This document shows, piece by piece, positions 1 through 8,078 of a DNA stretch of 45,347 nucleotides (its first letter is position 1; each line of letters begins with the position of its first letter). Source of the DNA: Methylobacterium crusticola (lineage in GTDB: Bacteria; Pseudomonadota; Alphaproteobacteria; Rhizobiales; Beijerinckiaceae). The stretch spans positions 1 through 45,347 of the forward strand of contig NZ_QOWC01000044.1 of NCBI RefSeq assembly GCF_003574465.1, read 5' to 3'. The notes under the pieces are model-generated. The model ran no database searches and was not told the DNA's origin. It worked only from the letters and a program-made list of their open reading frames with translations. A program made the translations under genes and the position numbers.

Positions 1-188
1 CGGGGCCCCGCGATGGGGTCCGGGACCGGGTCCCCGCGGCCGGGCGCCCGGGCCCGCCGCGGGCGGTGAGCGCCGCCGGTGCCCGCCCCCCGCCCGAAAA
101 AACCGCCCCGCCGCCCGGGCGGCGGGCCCCCATCCCCCCGTCGGCGCCCGCGCGCGCCCTCGTCCCGCGCCGAGCCGGAACCGACCCC
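1..188. other. Leader upstream of murB, no gene assigned
   Basis: Extremely GC-rich stretch before murB. One frame is open from the window edge to a TGA at 67-69, which could be the last 22 codons of an upstream gene (murC is the usual neighbour), but the residues are low complexity (Gly/Arg/Pro) and I cannot recognise MurC in them. A perfect 10-bp inverted repeat with no spacer lies at 107-126 (cccgccgccc / gggcggcggg), preceded by a short A run and not followed by T residues. Confidence 0.35.
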
Positions 189-1106
189 ATGACCTCCGAC
201 GACATCCTCTCCGCCCTGCGGCCCGCCGCCCTGCGCGGCCGCCTGCTGCCCGACCACCCCCTCGCCGACCTGACCTGGTTCCGGGTCGGGGGACCCGCCC
301 AGGTGCTGTTCACCCCGGCCGACGAGGAGGACCTCGCCGCCGCCCTGGCGGCGCTGCCCGCGGAGGTGCCCGTCACGGTGATCGGGCTCGGCTCGAACCT
401 GATCGTGCGCGACGGCGGCGTGCCCGGGCTGGTGGTCCGCCTCGGCGGGCGCGCCTTCGGGACGATCGCGGTCGACGGCGAGGCGATCCGCGCCGGGACG
501 GCCGTGCCCGACATGAAGGTGGCCCGCGCCGCCGCCGAGGCCGGGCTCGACGGGCTCGCGTTCTACCGCGGCATCCCGGGCTCGATCGGGGGGGCGCTGC
601 GCATGAATGCCGGGGCGCATGGCGGCGAGACCACCGGCGTCCTGGCCGAGGCCCGCGCCGTCGACCGCGGCGGGGTGCTCCGGGTCCTCGGCCACGCCGA
701 GATGGGCTTCGCCTACCGCCATTGCGGGGCGCCCGCCGACCTGATCTTCACGAGCGCCCTGTTCCGGGGCCGGCCCGGCGACCCCGCGGCGATCCTCGCC
801 GAGATGGACCGGGTCACGGCGGCCCGCGAGGCGGCCCAGCCGATCCGCGAGCGCACCGGCGGCTCGACCTTCAAGAACCCCGACGGCGCCAAGGCCTGGC
901 AGCTCATCGACGCCGCGGGCTGCCGCGGCCTCGTGCGCGGCGGCGCCCAGGTCTCGGAGATGCACTGCAACTTCCTGATCAACCGCGACCACGCCACCGC
1001 GGCCGACATCGAGGGCCTCGGCGAGACCGTGCGCGGCCGCGTGCTCGCCCGGTCCGGCGTCGACCTGCACTGGGAGATCAAGCGGATCGGCGTGCCGGCC
1101 CGCTGA
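189..1106 (+). CDS. murB: UDP-N-acetylenolpyruvoylglucosamine reductase (MurB)
   Basis: FAD/NADPH enzyme that reduces UDP-GlcNAc-enolpyruvate to UDP-MurNAc in cytoplasmic peptidoglycan precursor synthesis. The 305-aa protein has the usual length. Seen in order: FAD-binding motif [12 protein letters not shown] (66-77), the [21 protein letters not shown] block (126-146), GSTFKNP (225-231) with the expected catalytic serine, HCNFLIN (259-265), and a C-terminal WEIKRIG with the conserved glutamate E296. The reading frame is open to position 66, but the ATG at 189 starts the conserved region and the upstream codons are Pro/Arg low complexity, so I use 189. It heads the ddl-ftsQ-ftsA-ftsZ series, 50 nt before ddl. 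Confidence 0.96.
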   Translation: MTSDDILSALRPAALRGRLLPDHPLADLTWFRVGGPAQVLFTPADEEDLAAALAALPAEVPVTVIGLGSNLIVRDGGVPGLVVRLGGRAFGTIAVDGEAIRAGTAVPDMKVARAAAEAGLDGLAFYRGIPGSIGGALRMNAGAHGGETTGVLAEARAVDRGGVLRVLGHAEMGFAYRHCGAPADLIFTSALFRGRPGDPAAILAEMDRVTAAREAAQPIRERTGGSTFKNPDGAKAWQLIDAAGCRGLVRGGAQVSEMHCNFLINRDHATAADIEGLGETVRGRVLARSGVDLHWEIKRIGVPAR

Positions 1107-1156
1107 TCCGCGAATCACCTCATGGGCCGGGCCGGGCCCGGGCGAGAGAGAGAACC

Positions 1157-2080
1157 ATGACCAAGCACGTCGCCGTCCTGATGGGCGGCTGGTCCGCCGA
1201 GCGGGAGGTCTCGCTCAATTCCGGGCGGGCCTGCGCGGCTGCCCTGGAGGCCCGCGGCTTCCGGGTCACGCCGGTCGACGCGCAGCGCGACCTCGCCTCC
1301 GTCCTGGCCCGGGTCGCCCCCGACGCGGTGTTCAACGCCCTGCACGGCCCCCACGGCGAGGACGGCACCGTCCAGGGCCTCCTCGAGATCATGGGGCTGC
1401 CCTACACGCATTCGGGCGTGCTCGCCTCGGCGCTCGCGATGCAGAAGGACCGCGCCAAGGTGGTGATGAAGGCCGCCGGCGTGCCGGTGCCGGACGGCGT
1501 CGTGGTTAACCGGCGTGAGGCATCTCGGCAACACATCCTGCCGCCGCCCTACGTGGTCAAGCCGGTGGCCGAGGGCTCCTCGGTCGGGGTCATCATCGTG
1601 CGCGAGGGCAGGTCCCACCCGCCCCAGGAGCTCGCCCGGGAGGATTGGTCGTTCGGGGAGCAAGTCCTTGTCGAGACTTACATTCCGGGCCGCGAGCTGA
1701 CCTGCGCGGTGATGGGCGACCGCGCCCTCGGGGTGATCGACATCCGGCCCGCCACGGGCGAGTGGTACGACTACGACGCGAAGTACGCCAAAGGCGGCTC
1801 GATCCACGTCCTGCCGGCGGAAATTTTACCGGATATTTACCAGCGAGTTCGAGAGTTGGCGTTAACGGCGCATCAAGCACTTGGTTGCCGGGGCGTGAGC
1901 CGTGCCGACCTCCGCTACGACGACACACCGGATGGAACCGGTGCGCTCGTGGTGCTGGAGGTCAACACGCAGCCCGGGATGACCGAGACGAGCCTGGTGC
2001 CGGAGATCGCAGCCCATGCCGGGCACAGCTTCGGTGAACTCGTCCAATGGATGGTGGAGGACGCTTCCCTGAACCGCTGA
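1157..2080 (+). CDS. ddl: D-alanine--D-alanine ligase (Ddl)
   Basis: ATP-grasp ligase that makes D-Ala-D-Ala for the peptidoglycan stem peptide. 307 aa, normal for DdlB. Visible: N-terminal MGGWSAEREVSLNSG (9-23) with the substrate-binding glutamate, LHGPHGEDG (62-70), EGSSVGV (139-145), YDYDAKY (204-210), and the metal-binding EVNTQPGMT (268-276). A purine-rich GAGAGAGA precedes the ATG. Its 3' end overlaps the ftsQ start by 34 nt. Oddity: two patches (about 1503-1540 and 1817-1890) use codons very unlike their surroundings (TTA, ATT, CGA, CTT, GTT) although the protein sequence is well conserved. Confidence 0.96.
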   Translation: MTKHVAVLMGGWSAEREVSLNSGRACAAALEARGFRVTPVDAQRDLASVLARVAPDAVFNALHGPHGEDGTVQGLLEIMGLPYTHSGVLASALAMQKDRAKVVMKAAGVPVPDGVVVNRREASRQHILPPPYVVKPVAEGSSVGVIIVREGRSHPPQELAREDWSFGEQVLVETYIPGRELTCAVMGDRALGVIDIRPATGEWYDYDAKYAKGGSIHVLPAEILPDIYQRVRELALTAHQALGCRGVSRADLRYDDTPDGTGALVVLEVNTQPGMTETSLVPEIAAHAGHSFGELVQWMVEDASLNR

Positions 2081-3048
2081 CCGTCGCCGGTTTCGCCGGC
2101 GCCGGGGCCGGCGCACCCGCGACGCCCCCCGGGGCGGGGCGGGCGGCCGGCGGAGCGGGCCCGCGCGCGCCCTCGGGGCGGCTCGCCGGGTACCTGCCGC
2201 GGTTCCTGCGGCCCCGCCGCGCGTCGGTGGCGGTGCCCCTCGGGCGCAGGATGCCGCGGCTCCTCGGCACCGCCCTGGTGTTCGGGTTCTTCGGCGCCGT
2301 CAGCGCCGTCGGCTTCGTGGCCGGCGGGAGCTACGCCGAGTTCTCGGCGCGCCACGGCACCCCCGCCGACGTCGCGGCCCGCGCCCTCGGCTTCGGCCTC
2401 GACAAGGTCACGATCGCGGGCCTCGCGCAGCTGCGCTCGGCCGAGATCCTGCAGGCGGCCGGCATCGACCAGCGCCACTCGCTGCCCTTCCTCAGCGTGG
2501 TGGAGGTCCGCGACCGCCTGTCCGCGGTGCCGCTGATCGGCGCGGTCTCGGTGCGCAAGATCTACCCGCGCGAGCTCCTGGTCACCCTGACCGAGCGCGA
2601 GCCGAGCGCGCTCTGGCAGCGCAACGGCGAGATCGCCGTGATCGCGGCGGACGGCACGGTCATCGACCGGATGCGCGACGGCCGCTTCGAGGCCCTGCCG
2701 CTGGTGGTGGGGGAGGAGGCGAACCTCCGCACCAAGGACTACCTCGCGCTCCTCGAGGCGGCCGGCCCGCTCAAGGACCGCATCCGCGCCGGCACCCTGG
2801 TGTCGGGCCGGCGCTGGACCCTCAAGCTCGACGGCATCGACGTGCGCCTGCCCGAGACCGGCGCCCGCGAGGCGATGGCCCGCCTGGTCCGGCTCGAGGC
2901 CGAGTCGCGCCTCCTGGGGAAGGACATCATCGCGGTGGACCTGCGCATGCCCGACCGGGTGGTCGTGCGGCTGACCGAGGAGGGCGCGGCGGCGCGCCAG
3001 GAGGCCCTGAAGAAGCAGCAGAAGAAGCCCAAAGGGACCGAGACATGA
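2047..3048 (+). CDS. ftsQ: Cell division protein FtsQ
   Basis: Bitopic membrane protein that links FtsB/FtsL to the divisome. 333 aa: a Gly/Ala/Pro-rich cytoplasmic tail (1-70), one membrane segment (about 71-93), a POTRA domain (about 117-185, from FGLDKVTIAG to TEREPSALW), a beta domain (187-310) and a Lys-rich tail. The ATG at 2047 lies inside the ddl 3' end; the overlap is typical of this cluster, though a start farther down before the membrane segment cannot be excluded. The stop TGA (3046-3048) lies in the first unit of an 18-bp tandem repeat and overlaps the ATG of a small downstream ORF. Confidence 0.93.
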   Translation: MDGGGRFPEPLTVAGFAGAGAGAPATPPGAGRAAGGAGPRAPSGRLAGYLPRFLRPRRASVAVPLGRRMPRLLGTALVFGFFGAVSAVGFVAGGSYAEFSARHGTPADVAARALGFGLDKVTIAGLAQLRSAEILQAAGIDQRHSLPFLSVVEVRDRLSAVPLIGAVSVRKIYPRELLVTLTEREPSALWQRNGEIAVIAADGTVIDRMRDGRFEALPLVVGEEANLRTKDYLALLEAAGPLKDRIRAGTLVSGRRWTLKLDGIDVRLPETGAREAMARLVRLEAESRLLGKDIIAVDLRMPDRVVVRLTEEGAAARQEALKKQQKKPKGTET

Positions 3049-3105
3049 TGCGGGACCGAGACATGATGCGGGACCGAGACATGATGCGGGACCGAGACCC
3101 GATGC
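3034..3105 (+). repeat. 18-bp tandem repeat at the ftsQ 3' end (4 units)
   Basis: Four consecutive 18-bp units at 3034-3051, 3052-3069, 3070-3087 and 3088-3105. The first three are identical (gggaccgagacatgatgc); the fourth has cc in place of at before gatgc, and a fifth truncated copy follows. The first unit contains the last four codons and stop of ftsQ. Each of the first three units carries the overlapping ATGATG / TGA signal, so the junction itself has been duplicated. 18 bp keeps frame. Confidence 0.95.
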
Positions 3106-3224
3106 GGGACCCCGTCCCGCCCCACGACGGCGGCGCGCCCCGCGCCGGCCGCCCCGACGCCCACGGCCCCCGGCCCCTCCCTCGCCCCATGAGCCTCCCT
3201 CGCCCCATGAGCCCCGCGTCATGA
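3045..3224 (+). CDS. Candidate 59-aa repeat-built ORF bridging ftsQ and ftsA
   Basis: A 60-codon frame starts with an ATG that overlaps the ftsQ stop (ATGA, 3045-3048) and ends with a TGA that overlaps the ftsA start (ATGA, 3221-3224). It encodes three copies of MMRDRD, a Pro/Gly/Arg-rich middle and two copies of a PRPMSL-like unit, reflecting 18-bp DNA repeats at both ends. The exact four-base overlaps at both ends fit translational coupling, and no clear Shine-Dalgarno sequence precedes ftsA, so ribosomes crossing this ORF could deliver initiation at ftsA. I recognise no family. It may equally be a by-product of repeat expansion in a spacer. Confidence 0.4.
   Translation: MMRDRDMMRDRDMMRDRDPMRDPVPPHDGGAPRAGRPDAHGPRPLPRPMSLPRPMSPAS
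3176..3211 (+). repeat. 18-bp tandem duplication before ftsA
   Basis: Two identical 18-bp units (cctccctcgccccatgag) at 3176-3193 and 3194-3211, followed after 9 nt by the ftsA start itself, which also reads ATGAG. The duplicated unit therefore carries a copy of the ftsA initiation context. It is unrelated in sequence to the repeat at 3034-3105 but has the same length. Confidence 0.93.
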
Positions 3225-4546
3225 GTCTCCTCCAGCACGGCCTGACGCCGCGCCTGAAGCCGCTCTCGGCGCGGCGCAGCGCGACCCTGTCGGTGCTCGA
3301 CATCGGCACGAGCAAGATCGTCTGCCTCGTCGCCGAGCTGCAGCCGGTCGAGACGCTCGCCTCCCTGCGCGGCCGCACCCACCTCGCCCGCATCATCGGC
3401 ATCGGCCACCAGCGCTCGCTCGGCCTCAAGGGCGGCGCCGTGGTCGACCTCGAGGCGGCCGAGAACGCCATCCGCCAGGCGGTGCACGCCGCCGAGCGCA
3501 TGGCGCGGGTCGAGGTCCAGTCCGTCATCGTCAGCCTGTCGGGCGGGCGGCTCGGCTCGCAGCACTTCGACGCCCGGGTGCCGGTGCGCACCGGCGCCGT
3601 CACCGGCGCCGACGTGCAGCGGGTGCTCGAGGCGGCCAGCACCCACAGCGTCAGCCCCGGGCGCGCGGTGCTGCACGCCCTGCCGACCGGCTACGCCCTC
3701 GACCAGCAGAGCGCGGTGATCGACCCCTCCGGCATGCTCGGCGAGAACCTCGGCGTCGACCTGCACGTCGTGACGGCCGAGATCGCGGCGGCCCGCAACC
3801 TGATGCTCGCCGTGGAGAACACCCACCTGCGGGTCGAGGCGGTGATCGCCACGCCCTACGCCTCGGGCCTGTCGGCCCTCGTGGACGACGAGGCCGAGAT
3901 GGGCGTCGCCGTGGTCGACATGGGGGGCGGCACCACCAGCGTCGGGGTCTTCTCCGGCGGCCACCTCGTCCACGTCGACGCGCTGGCGGTGGGCGGGCAC
4001 CACGTCACCATGGACATCGCCCGGGGCCTCTCGACCCGGGTGGCGGCGGCCGAGCGGCTGAAGACGCTCTACGGCGCCGCCATGGCGACCGCCTCCGACG
4101 AGCGCGACATGATCGCCGTGCACGGCGTCGACGAGGACGAGCGCGACCTGCCGCACCACATCCCGAAATCGCACCTCGTGCGCATCATCCGGCCGCGGGT
4201 CGAGGAGGTGCTGGAACTGGTGCGCGACCGCCTGCGCAACGCGGGCTTCGCCGCCCAGGCCGGGCGCCGGGTGGTGCTGACCGGCGGCGCGAGCCAGCTC
4301 GTCGGCCTGCCGGAGGTGGCCCGCCGCATCCTCCAGGGGCAGGTGCGGATCGGGCGCCCGCTCGGGATCAAGGGATTGCCGGAGGCCGCCAAGGGTCCGG
4401 CGTTCTCGGCCGCCGTCGGCCTCCTGGTCTACCCCCAGGTGTCGCACGTCGAGCACTTCGAGCCGCGCGGGCAGAGCGGCGCGATCGGCCTTCCGCACGA
4501 CGGCTACCTGCACAAGGTCGGCCGCTGGTTCCGGGAGAGCTTCTAG
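3221..4546 (+). CDS. ftsA: Cell division protein FtsA
   Basis: Actin-like ATPase that tethers FtsZ to the inner membrane. 441 aa with phosphate-1 motif DIGTSK (27-32), SHS2/1C region (about 90-200), phosphate-2 motif [14 protein letters not shown] (231-244), adenosine motif LTGGASQL (353-360), and a C-terminal amphipathic helix ([11 protein letters not shown], last 11 residues) that serves as the membrane-targeting sequence. The start overlaps the stop of the 59-codon ORF. A very strong hairpin follows before ftsZ. Confidence 0.96.
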   Translation: MSLLQHGLTPRLKPLSARRSATLSVLDIGTSKIVCLVAELQPVETLASLRGRTHLARIIGIGHQRSLGLKGGAVVDLEAAENAIRQAVHAAERMARVEVQSVIVSLSGGRLGSQHFDARVPVRTGAVTGADVQRVLEAASTHSVSPGRAVLHALPTGYALDQQSAVIDPSGMLGENLGVDLHVVTAEIAAARNLMLAVENTHLRVEAVIATPYASGLSALVDDEAEMGVAVVDMGGGTTSVGVFSGGHLVHVDALAVGGHHVTMDIARGLSTRVAAAERLKTLYGAAMATASDERDMIAVHGVDEDERDLPHHIPKSHLVRIIRPRVEEVLELVRDRLRNAGFAAQAGRRVVLTGGASQLVGLPEVARRILQGQVRIGRPLGIKGLPEAAKGPAFSAAVGLLVYPQVSHVEHFEPRGQSGAIGLPHDGYLHKVGRWFRESF

Positions 4547-4551
4547 GGAAT

Positions 4552-4597
4552 CGCCCGCCCGTCTCCGGCCCCGCGGGGGGCCGGAGACGGGCGGGCG
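4552..4597 (+). terminator. Perfect 21-bp hairpin between ftsA and ftsZ
   Basis: Left arm 4552-4572 and right arm 4577-4597 are exact reverse complements over 21 bases, with a 4-nt loop (gcgg). It starts 5 nt after the ftsA stop. No T tract follows, so it may be an attenuator, a pause site, or an mRNA-stabilising or processing structure that sets a different FtsZ level from FtsA, rather than a full Rho-independent terminator. Confidence 0.7.
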
Positions 4598-4668
4598 GGA
4601 CGGGACATCGGCGCCGGGTACGGGCGCCTGCCAAGACACAAACGAGAGGCACGAGAGGCTCGCGCACC

Positions 4669-6504
4669 ATGGCCATCAGTCTGCAAGCGCCGGATATCCG
4701 GGAACTCAAGCCCCGCATCACCGTCTTCGGAGTCGGCGGAGCCGGGGGCAATGCCGTCAACAACATGATCGAGTCGGGCCTGCTCGGCTGCGAATTCGTG
4801 GTCGCCAACACCGATGCCCAGGCGCTGACCTCCTCCAAGGCCGAGCGCGTGATCCAGATGGGCATCGGGGTGACGCAGGGGCTCGGCGCCGGCTCCCAGC
4901 CGGAGGTCGGCCGCGCCGCCGCCGAGGAGGTGATCGACGAGATCCGGGATCAGCTCTCGGGCGCCCACATGTGCTTCATCACCGCCGGCATGGGCGGCGG
5001 CACCGGCACGGGCGCGGCGCCCGTCATCGCCCGCACGGCCCGCGACATGGGCATCCTCACGGTCGGCGTCGTGACGAAGCCGTTCCAGTTCGAGGGCGTG
5101 CGCCGCATGCGCACGGCCGAGACCGGGATCTCGGAGCTGCAGCAGGCCGTCGACACCCTGATCGTGATCCCGAACCAGAACCTGTTCCGGGTCGCTAACG
5201 AGAAGACCACCTTCGCGGACGCCTTCGCGATGGCCGACCAGGTGCTCTACTCGGGCGTCGCCTGCATCACCGACCTGATGGTGAAGGAGGGCCTCATCAA
5301 CCTCGACTTCGCCGACGTGCGGGCGATCATGCGCGGCATGGGCAAGGCCATGATGGGCACCGGCGAGGCGAGCGGCGAGAAGCGCGCCAACCGGGCGGCC
5401 GAGGCCGCGATCGCCAACCCGCTCCTCGACGACGTCTCGATGAAGGGCGCCCGCGGCCTGCTGATCTCGATCACCGGCGGCAACGACCTCACCCTCTACG
5501 AGCTCGACGAGGCCGCGACCCGCATCCGCGAGGAGGTCGATTCCGACGCCAACATCATCCTGGGCGCCACCTTCGACGAGAGCCTCGACGGCATCATCCG
5601 GGTCTCGGTCGTCGCCACCGGCATCGAGCCGGCCCTGATCGCCGCCAACGCCGTTGGGTCGCCGGAGATCGCCCAGACCGAGCAGCGCATCGCCGAGGTG
5701 GCCGAGCGCCTGCGGGCCGAGGCCCGGGCCCGGGCGGCGGCGCCGAGCGCCTCCTTTCGGCCCGAGGCCCCGGTAGCGGCCCGCGCCGCCGAGCCGGCCC
5801 CGATGCCCGTGGCCCCGGCGCCCGAGCCGGTCCGCCTCGAGGCGGCCGCGCCGCAGCATCAGCCCCACCCGCCGATGATGCGCGACGAGGTCCAGATCAC
5901 CCCGGCCCAGCCCCGGTCCGCCCCGGTCTACGACCCGGCCCCGGCGCCCCAGCCCGAGCCGCAGATGAGCGTGGCCTCGGGTCCCTTCATCCCGCCGTCG
6001 CCGGCGGTGGTGCGGGCGCCGCGGATGCCCCGGGTCCAGGATCTGCCCCTCCCGGCGCAGAACCAGATCCGGGCGAGCCGCGGCGAGGAGCCGGTGCAGC
6101 AGCCGACCGCCCAGGACGTCAAGCGCACCTCGCTCCTGCGCCGCCTCGCCACCGTCGGCTTCGGCGGGCGCCGCGAGGACGAGGCCCCGGCGGCCCAGCC
6201 GGCCCCGCACCCGCAGGCGATGCCCCAGCCCGCCCCCCGGCAGGCGCCGCCCCAGGCTCAAGGGGGACAGGCCTACGGCGCCCCCCAGGGCTACGCCCCG
6301 CAGGCGCAGCATGCCGCGCCCGCCCACCGGCAGCCCGCCCCCCCGGCCTACGCGCCGCAGGCTCCCGCCTACCCCGCCCAGCCGCAGGGCTACCGCCCGG
6401 CGCAAGGCAACCTCGACCCCCAGGGCAGGATGGTGCCCGCCCCCCGCATGATGGACGACGACCAGCTCGAGATCCCGGCCTTCCTGCGGCGCCAGGCGAA
6501 CTGA
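4669..6504 (+). CDS. ftsZ: Cell division GTPase FtsZ
   Basis: Tubulin-like GTPase forming the Z ring. 611 aa, much longer than the roughly 380 aa of E. coli. The N-terminal GTPase holds [13 protein letters not shown] (21-33), the tubulin signature GGGTGTG (109-115) and T7 loop NLDFADV (211-217). The globular part ends near residue 340. It is followed by about 250 residues of Pro/Ala/Gln-rich disordered linker and the conserved C-terminal peptide [15 protein letters not shown], which binds FtsA and other partners. Long linkers are known in alphaproteobacterial FtsZ. Likely terminated by the hairpin at 6584-6607. Confidence 0.98.
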   Translation: MAISLQAPDIRELKPRITVFGVGGAGGNAVNNMIESGLLGCEFVVANTDAQALTSSKAERVIQMGIGVTQGLGAGSQPEVGRAAAEEVIDEIRDQLSGAHMCFITAGMGGGTGTGAAPVIARTARDMGILTVGVVTKPFQFEGVRRMRTAETGISELQQAVDTLIVIPNQNLFRVANEKTTFADAFAMADQVLYSGVACITDLMVKEGLINLDFADVRAIMRGMGKAMMGTGEASGEKRANRAAEAAIANPLLDDVSMKGARGLLISITGGNDLTLYELDEAATRIREEVDSDANIILGATFDESLDGIIRVSVVATGIEPALIAANAVGSPEIAQTEQRIAEVAERLRAEARARAAAPSASFRPEAPVAARAAEPAPMPVAPAPEPVRLEAAAPQHQPHPPMMRDEVQITPAQPRSAPVYDPAPAPQPEPQMSVASGPFIPPSPAVVRAPRMPRVQDLPLPAQNQIRASRGEEPVQQPTAQDVKRTSLLRRLATVGFGGRREDEAPAAQPAPHPQAMPQPAPRQAPPQAQGGQAYGAPQGYAPQAQHAAPAHRQPAPPAYAPQAPAYPAQPQGYRPAQGNLDPQGRMVPAPRMMDDDQLEIPAFLRRQAN

Positions 6505-6583
6505 CCGAAGGCCGGACGGCGGGGCCCCGTCCGGGGTGCCATCTTCCCGCCATCAAGGCGCTCTGTGGAACCCAAATGACACA

Positions 6584-6607
6584 CCCCGAGGCCTCGCGGC
6601 CTCGGGG
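6584..6607 (+). terminator. Terminator hairpin after ftsZ
   Basis: Perfect 10-bp stem ccccgaggcc (6584-6593) / ggcctcgggg (6598-6607) with loop tcgc, followed within about 10 nt by a T-rich stretch (cttttaaacc). Placed about 80 nt after the ftsZ stop, it fits a Rho-independent terminator of the division operon. Confidence 0.7.
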
Positions 6608-6697
6608 TTAACGCGTCTTTTAAACCTTTGGTGCAAAAGAGCTTTCGGCGGGCCAATCCGGTCCGCCGTTCTGTTACAGAGCGTAAGAAAGCGTGAT

Positions 6698-6726
6698 TTG
6701 GCCGTGCTTCCGAGCGCGACTATAGC
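6698..6726 (+). promoter_or_regulatory. Putative sigma-70-type promoter for lpxC
   Basis: TTGGCC (6698-6703), exactly 17 nt of spacer, then TATAGC (6721-6726), in the lower-GC region between the ftsZ terminator and lpxC. It predicts a leader of about 130 nt. Based on sequence match only. Confidence 0.5.
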
Positions 6727-6864
6727 TGTCTTCAGACGAATAAGGGTGCCGGCCCGCGCTGCGGGCACAGGCATCCCCAAGGGGCTTCAAGCAACGGACG
6801 GATCGCCTCGAGCGTGTCACCCCACAGTGGGACGCGACGGTGAGTCACGGCCGAGGGCTGAGGA

Positions 6865-7812
6865 ATGAGAACAAGTCAGCAGACGACCCTTCGCTCAGCC
6901 GCAAGCCTCTCGGGCATCGGCGTACATTCCGGCAATCCCGTTTCCATCACGCTCCACCCCGCCGAGGCGCATCACGGCATCGCCTTCCTGCGCACCGGCA
7001 TGGCCGGCGGCCGGGACCGGGTGATCCAGGCCCACCACGCCCAGGTCACCGCCACCGAGCTCTGCACCGTGATCGGCGACCGCCAGACCGGCGCCGTCGC
7101 CACCATCGAGCACCTGATGTCCGCCCTCTACGGGCTCGGGATCGACAACGCCCTCGTGGAGATCGACGGGCCCGAGATGCCGATCCTCGACGGCAGCAGC
7201 GCGCCCTTCGTGGACGCCGTCGCGGCGGTCGGCACCACCTCCTGCGGGGCGCCCCGCCGCTTCATCAAGATCCTGCGGGGCGTGCGCGTCGAGAAGGGCC
7301 GCGCCTTCGCGGAACTGCGTCCCTTCGAGCGCGGCTTCCGCCTCGACGTCGAGATCGACTTCGAGAGCCCGGTCATCGGCCGCAGCCGCAAGGCCCTCGA
7401 CCTCACCCCGGCCGCCTACCGCCGCGACATCGCCCGTGCCCGCACCTTCGGGATGATGCGCGACGTCGAGCGCTACTGGAAGGCCGGCTTCGCCCTCGGC
7501 GCCTCCCTCGAGAACACCGTCGCGGTCGGCGACGGCGGCGTGGTGAACCCGGAGGGCCTGCGCTACAAGGACGAGTTCGTCCGCCACAAGATGCTCGACG
7601 CCATCGGCGACCTCGCCCTCGCGGGCCTGCCGATCCTCGGCGCCTACCAGTCCTATTGCGGCGGCCACGGCCTCAACGTCGGCGTCCTGACGGCCCTGTT
7701 CGCCGACCGGGCCAACTACACGATCGTCGAGGCCGCCGGCGGCCGCCGCGAGCCCGTCTTCGCCGAGTTCGGCGTCAGCCTCGGCAGCGCGGTCTACGCG
7801 CCCGAGTGCTGA
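6865..7812 (+). CDS. lpxC: UDP-3-O-acyl-N-acetylglucosamine deacetylase (LpxC)
   Basis: Zn-dependent deacetylase, the committed step of lipid A synthesis. 315 aa, normal length. Visible: catalytic and zinc motif TIEHLMSAL with E82 and H83, FVRHKMLDAIGDL with zinc ligands H241 and D245, and CGGHGLN with the catalytic histidine H268. It follows ftsZ as in many proteobacteria, but with its own promoter-like sequence here. Confidence 0.97.
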   Translation: MRTSQQTTLRSAASLSGIGVHSGNPVSITLHPAEAHHGIAFLRTGMAGGRDRVIQAHHAQVTATELCTVIGDRQTGAVATIEHLMSALYGLGIDNALVEIDGPEMPILDGSSAPFVDAVAAVGTTSCGAPRRFIKILRGVRVEKGRAFAELRPFERGFRLDVEIDFESPVIGRSRKALDLTPAAYRRDIARARTFGMMRDVERYWKAGFALGASLENTVAVGDGGVVNPEGLRYKDEFVRHKMLDAIGDLALAGLPILGAYQSYCGGHGLNVGVLTALFADRANYTIVEAAGGRREPVFAEFGVSLGSAVYAPEC

Positions 7813-7948
7813 GGCTCCGTCCGGGTTGTGCCGAAGCCACACCCCGGGGCTTTCGACGCGCCGACGCCCCCCGGAGGGGTGATCCGGGCGCACAACCGGC
7901 CGGCGCGCCGCTTTCGCGCCCTAATCGCCTCCCAGGGTTAAGCGGTTC

Positions 7949-8015
7949 CGAACGATCGCCGCGGCGTCCTGGCGAGGCGGTCGTTCCCGGGCGTGGCGCT
8001 CGCCGCGCGCCCGGG
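7949..8015. promoter_or_regulatory. Paired stem-loops upstream of bamD
   Basis: The 266-nt lpxC-bamD gap contains an 11-bp inverted repeat with one wobble pair (gaacgatcgcc ... ggcggtcgttc, about 7949-7985) and a perfect 8-bp repeat cccgggcg (7986-7993) / cgcccggg (8008-8015). The gap holds no gene. The stems may form lpxC termination or bamD leader structure. Confidence 0.35.
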
Positions 8016-8078
8016 ATGAGGGGCTTGGCTTTGACGATCAGCGGCCGCGACGTGCCGCCTGCTTGGGGAAGAACCCGA

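Larger units (their letters stand above)
6505..6864. other. ftsZ-lpxC intergenic region with terminator and promoter
   Basis: 360 nt of clearly lower GC than the flanks, without a convincing gene. One frame is open across much of it (6536-6868) but has no coding bias or ribosome-binding site. It holds a hairpin with a downstream T run (6584-6607), a second imperfect hairpin near 6647-6668 and a sigma-70-like promoter (6698-6726), so lpxC appears to be transcribed separately from the division cluster. Confidence 0.6.

Noticed and set aside
1..69. C-terminal end of murC at the window edge
   Set aside because: A frame ends at 67-69, but the 22 residues show no MurC character, so I did not annotate it.
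6608..6623. Possible CtrA site (TTAA ... TTAA) upstream of lpxC
   Set aside because: Spacing is 8 nt where the CtrA consensus needs 7; a similar near-miss lies at about 10920-10936 with a degenerate second half.
6536..6868. 110-codon plus-strand frame in the ftsZ-lpxC gap
   Set aside because: No ribosome-binding site or coding bias, and it spans a terminator hairpin and a promoter-like sequence.
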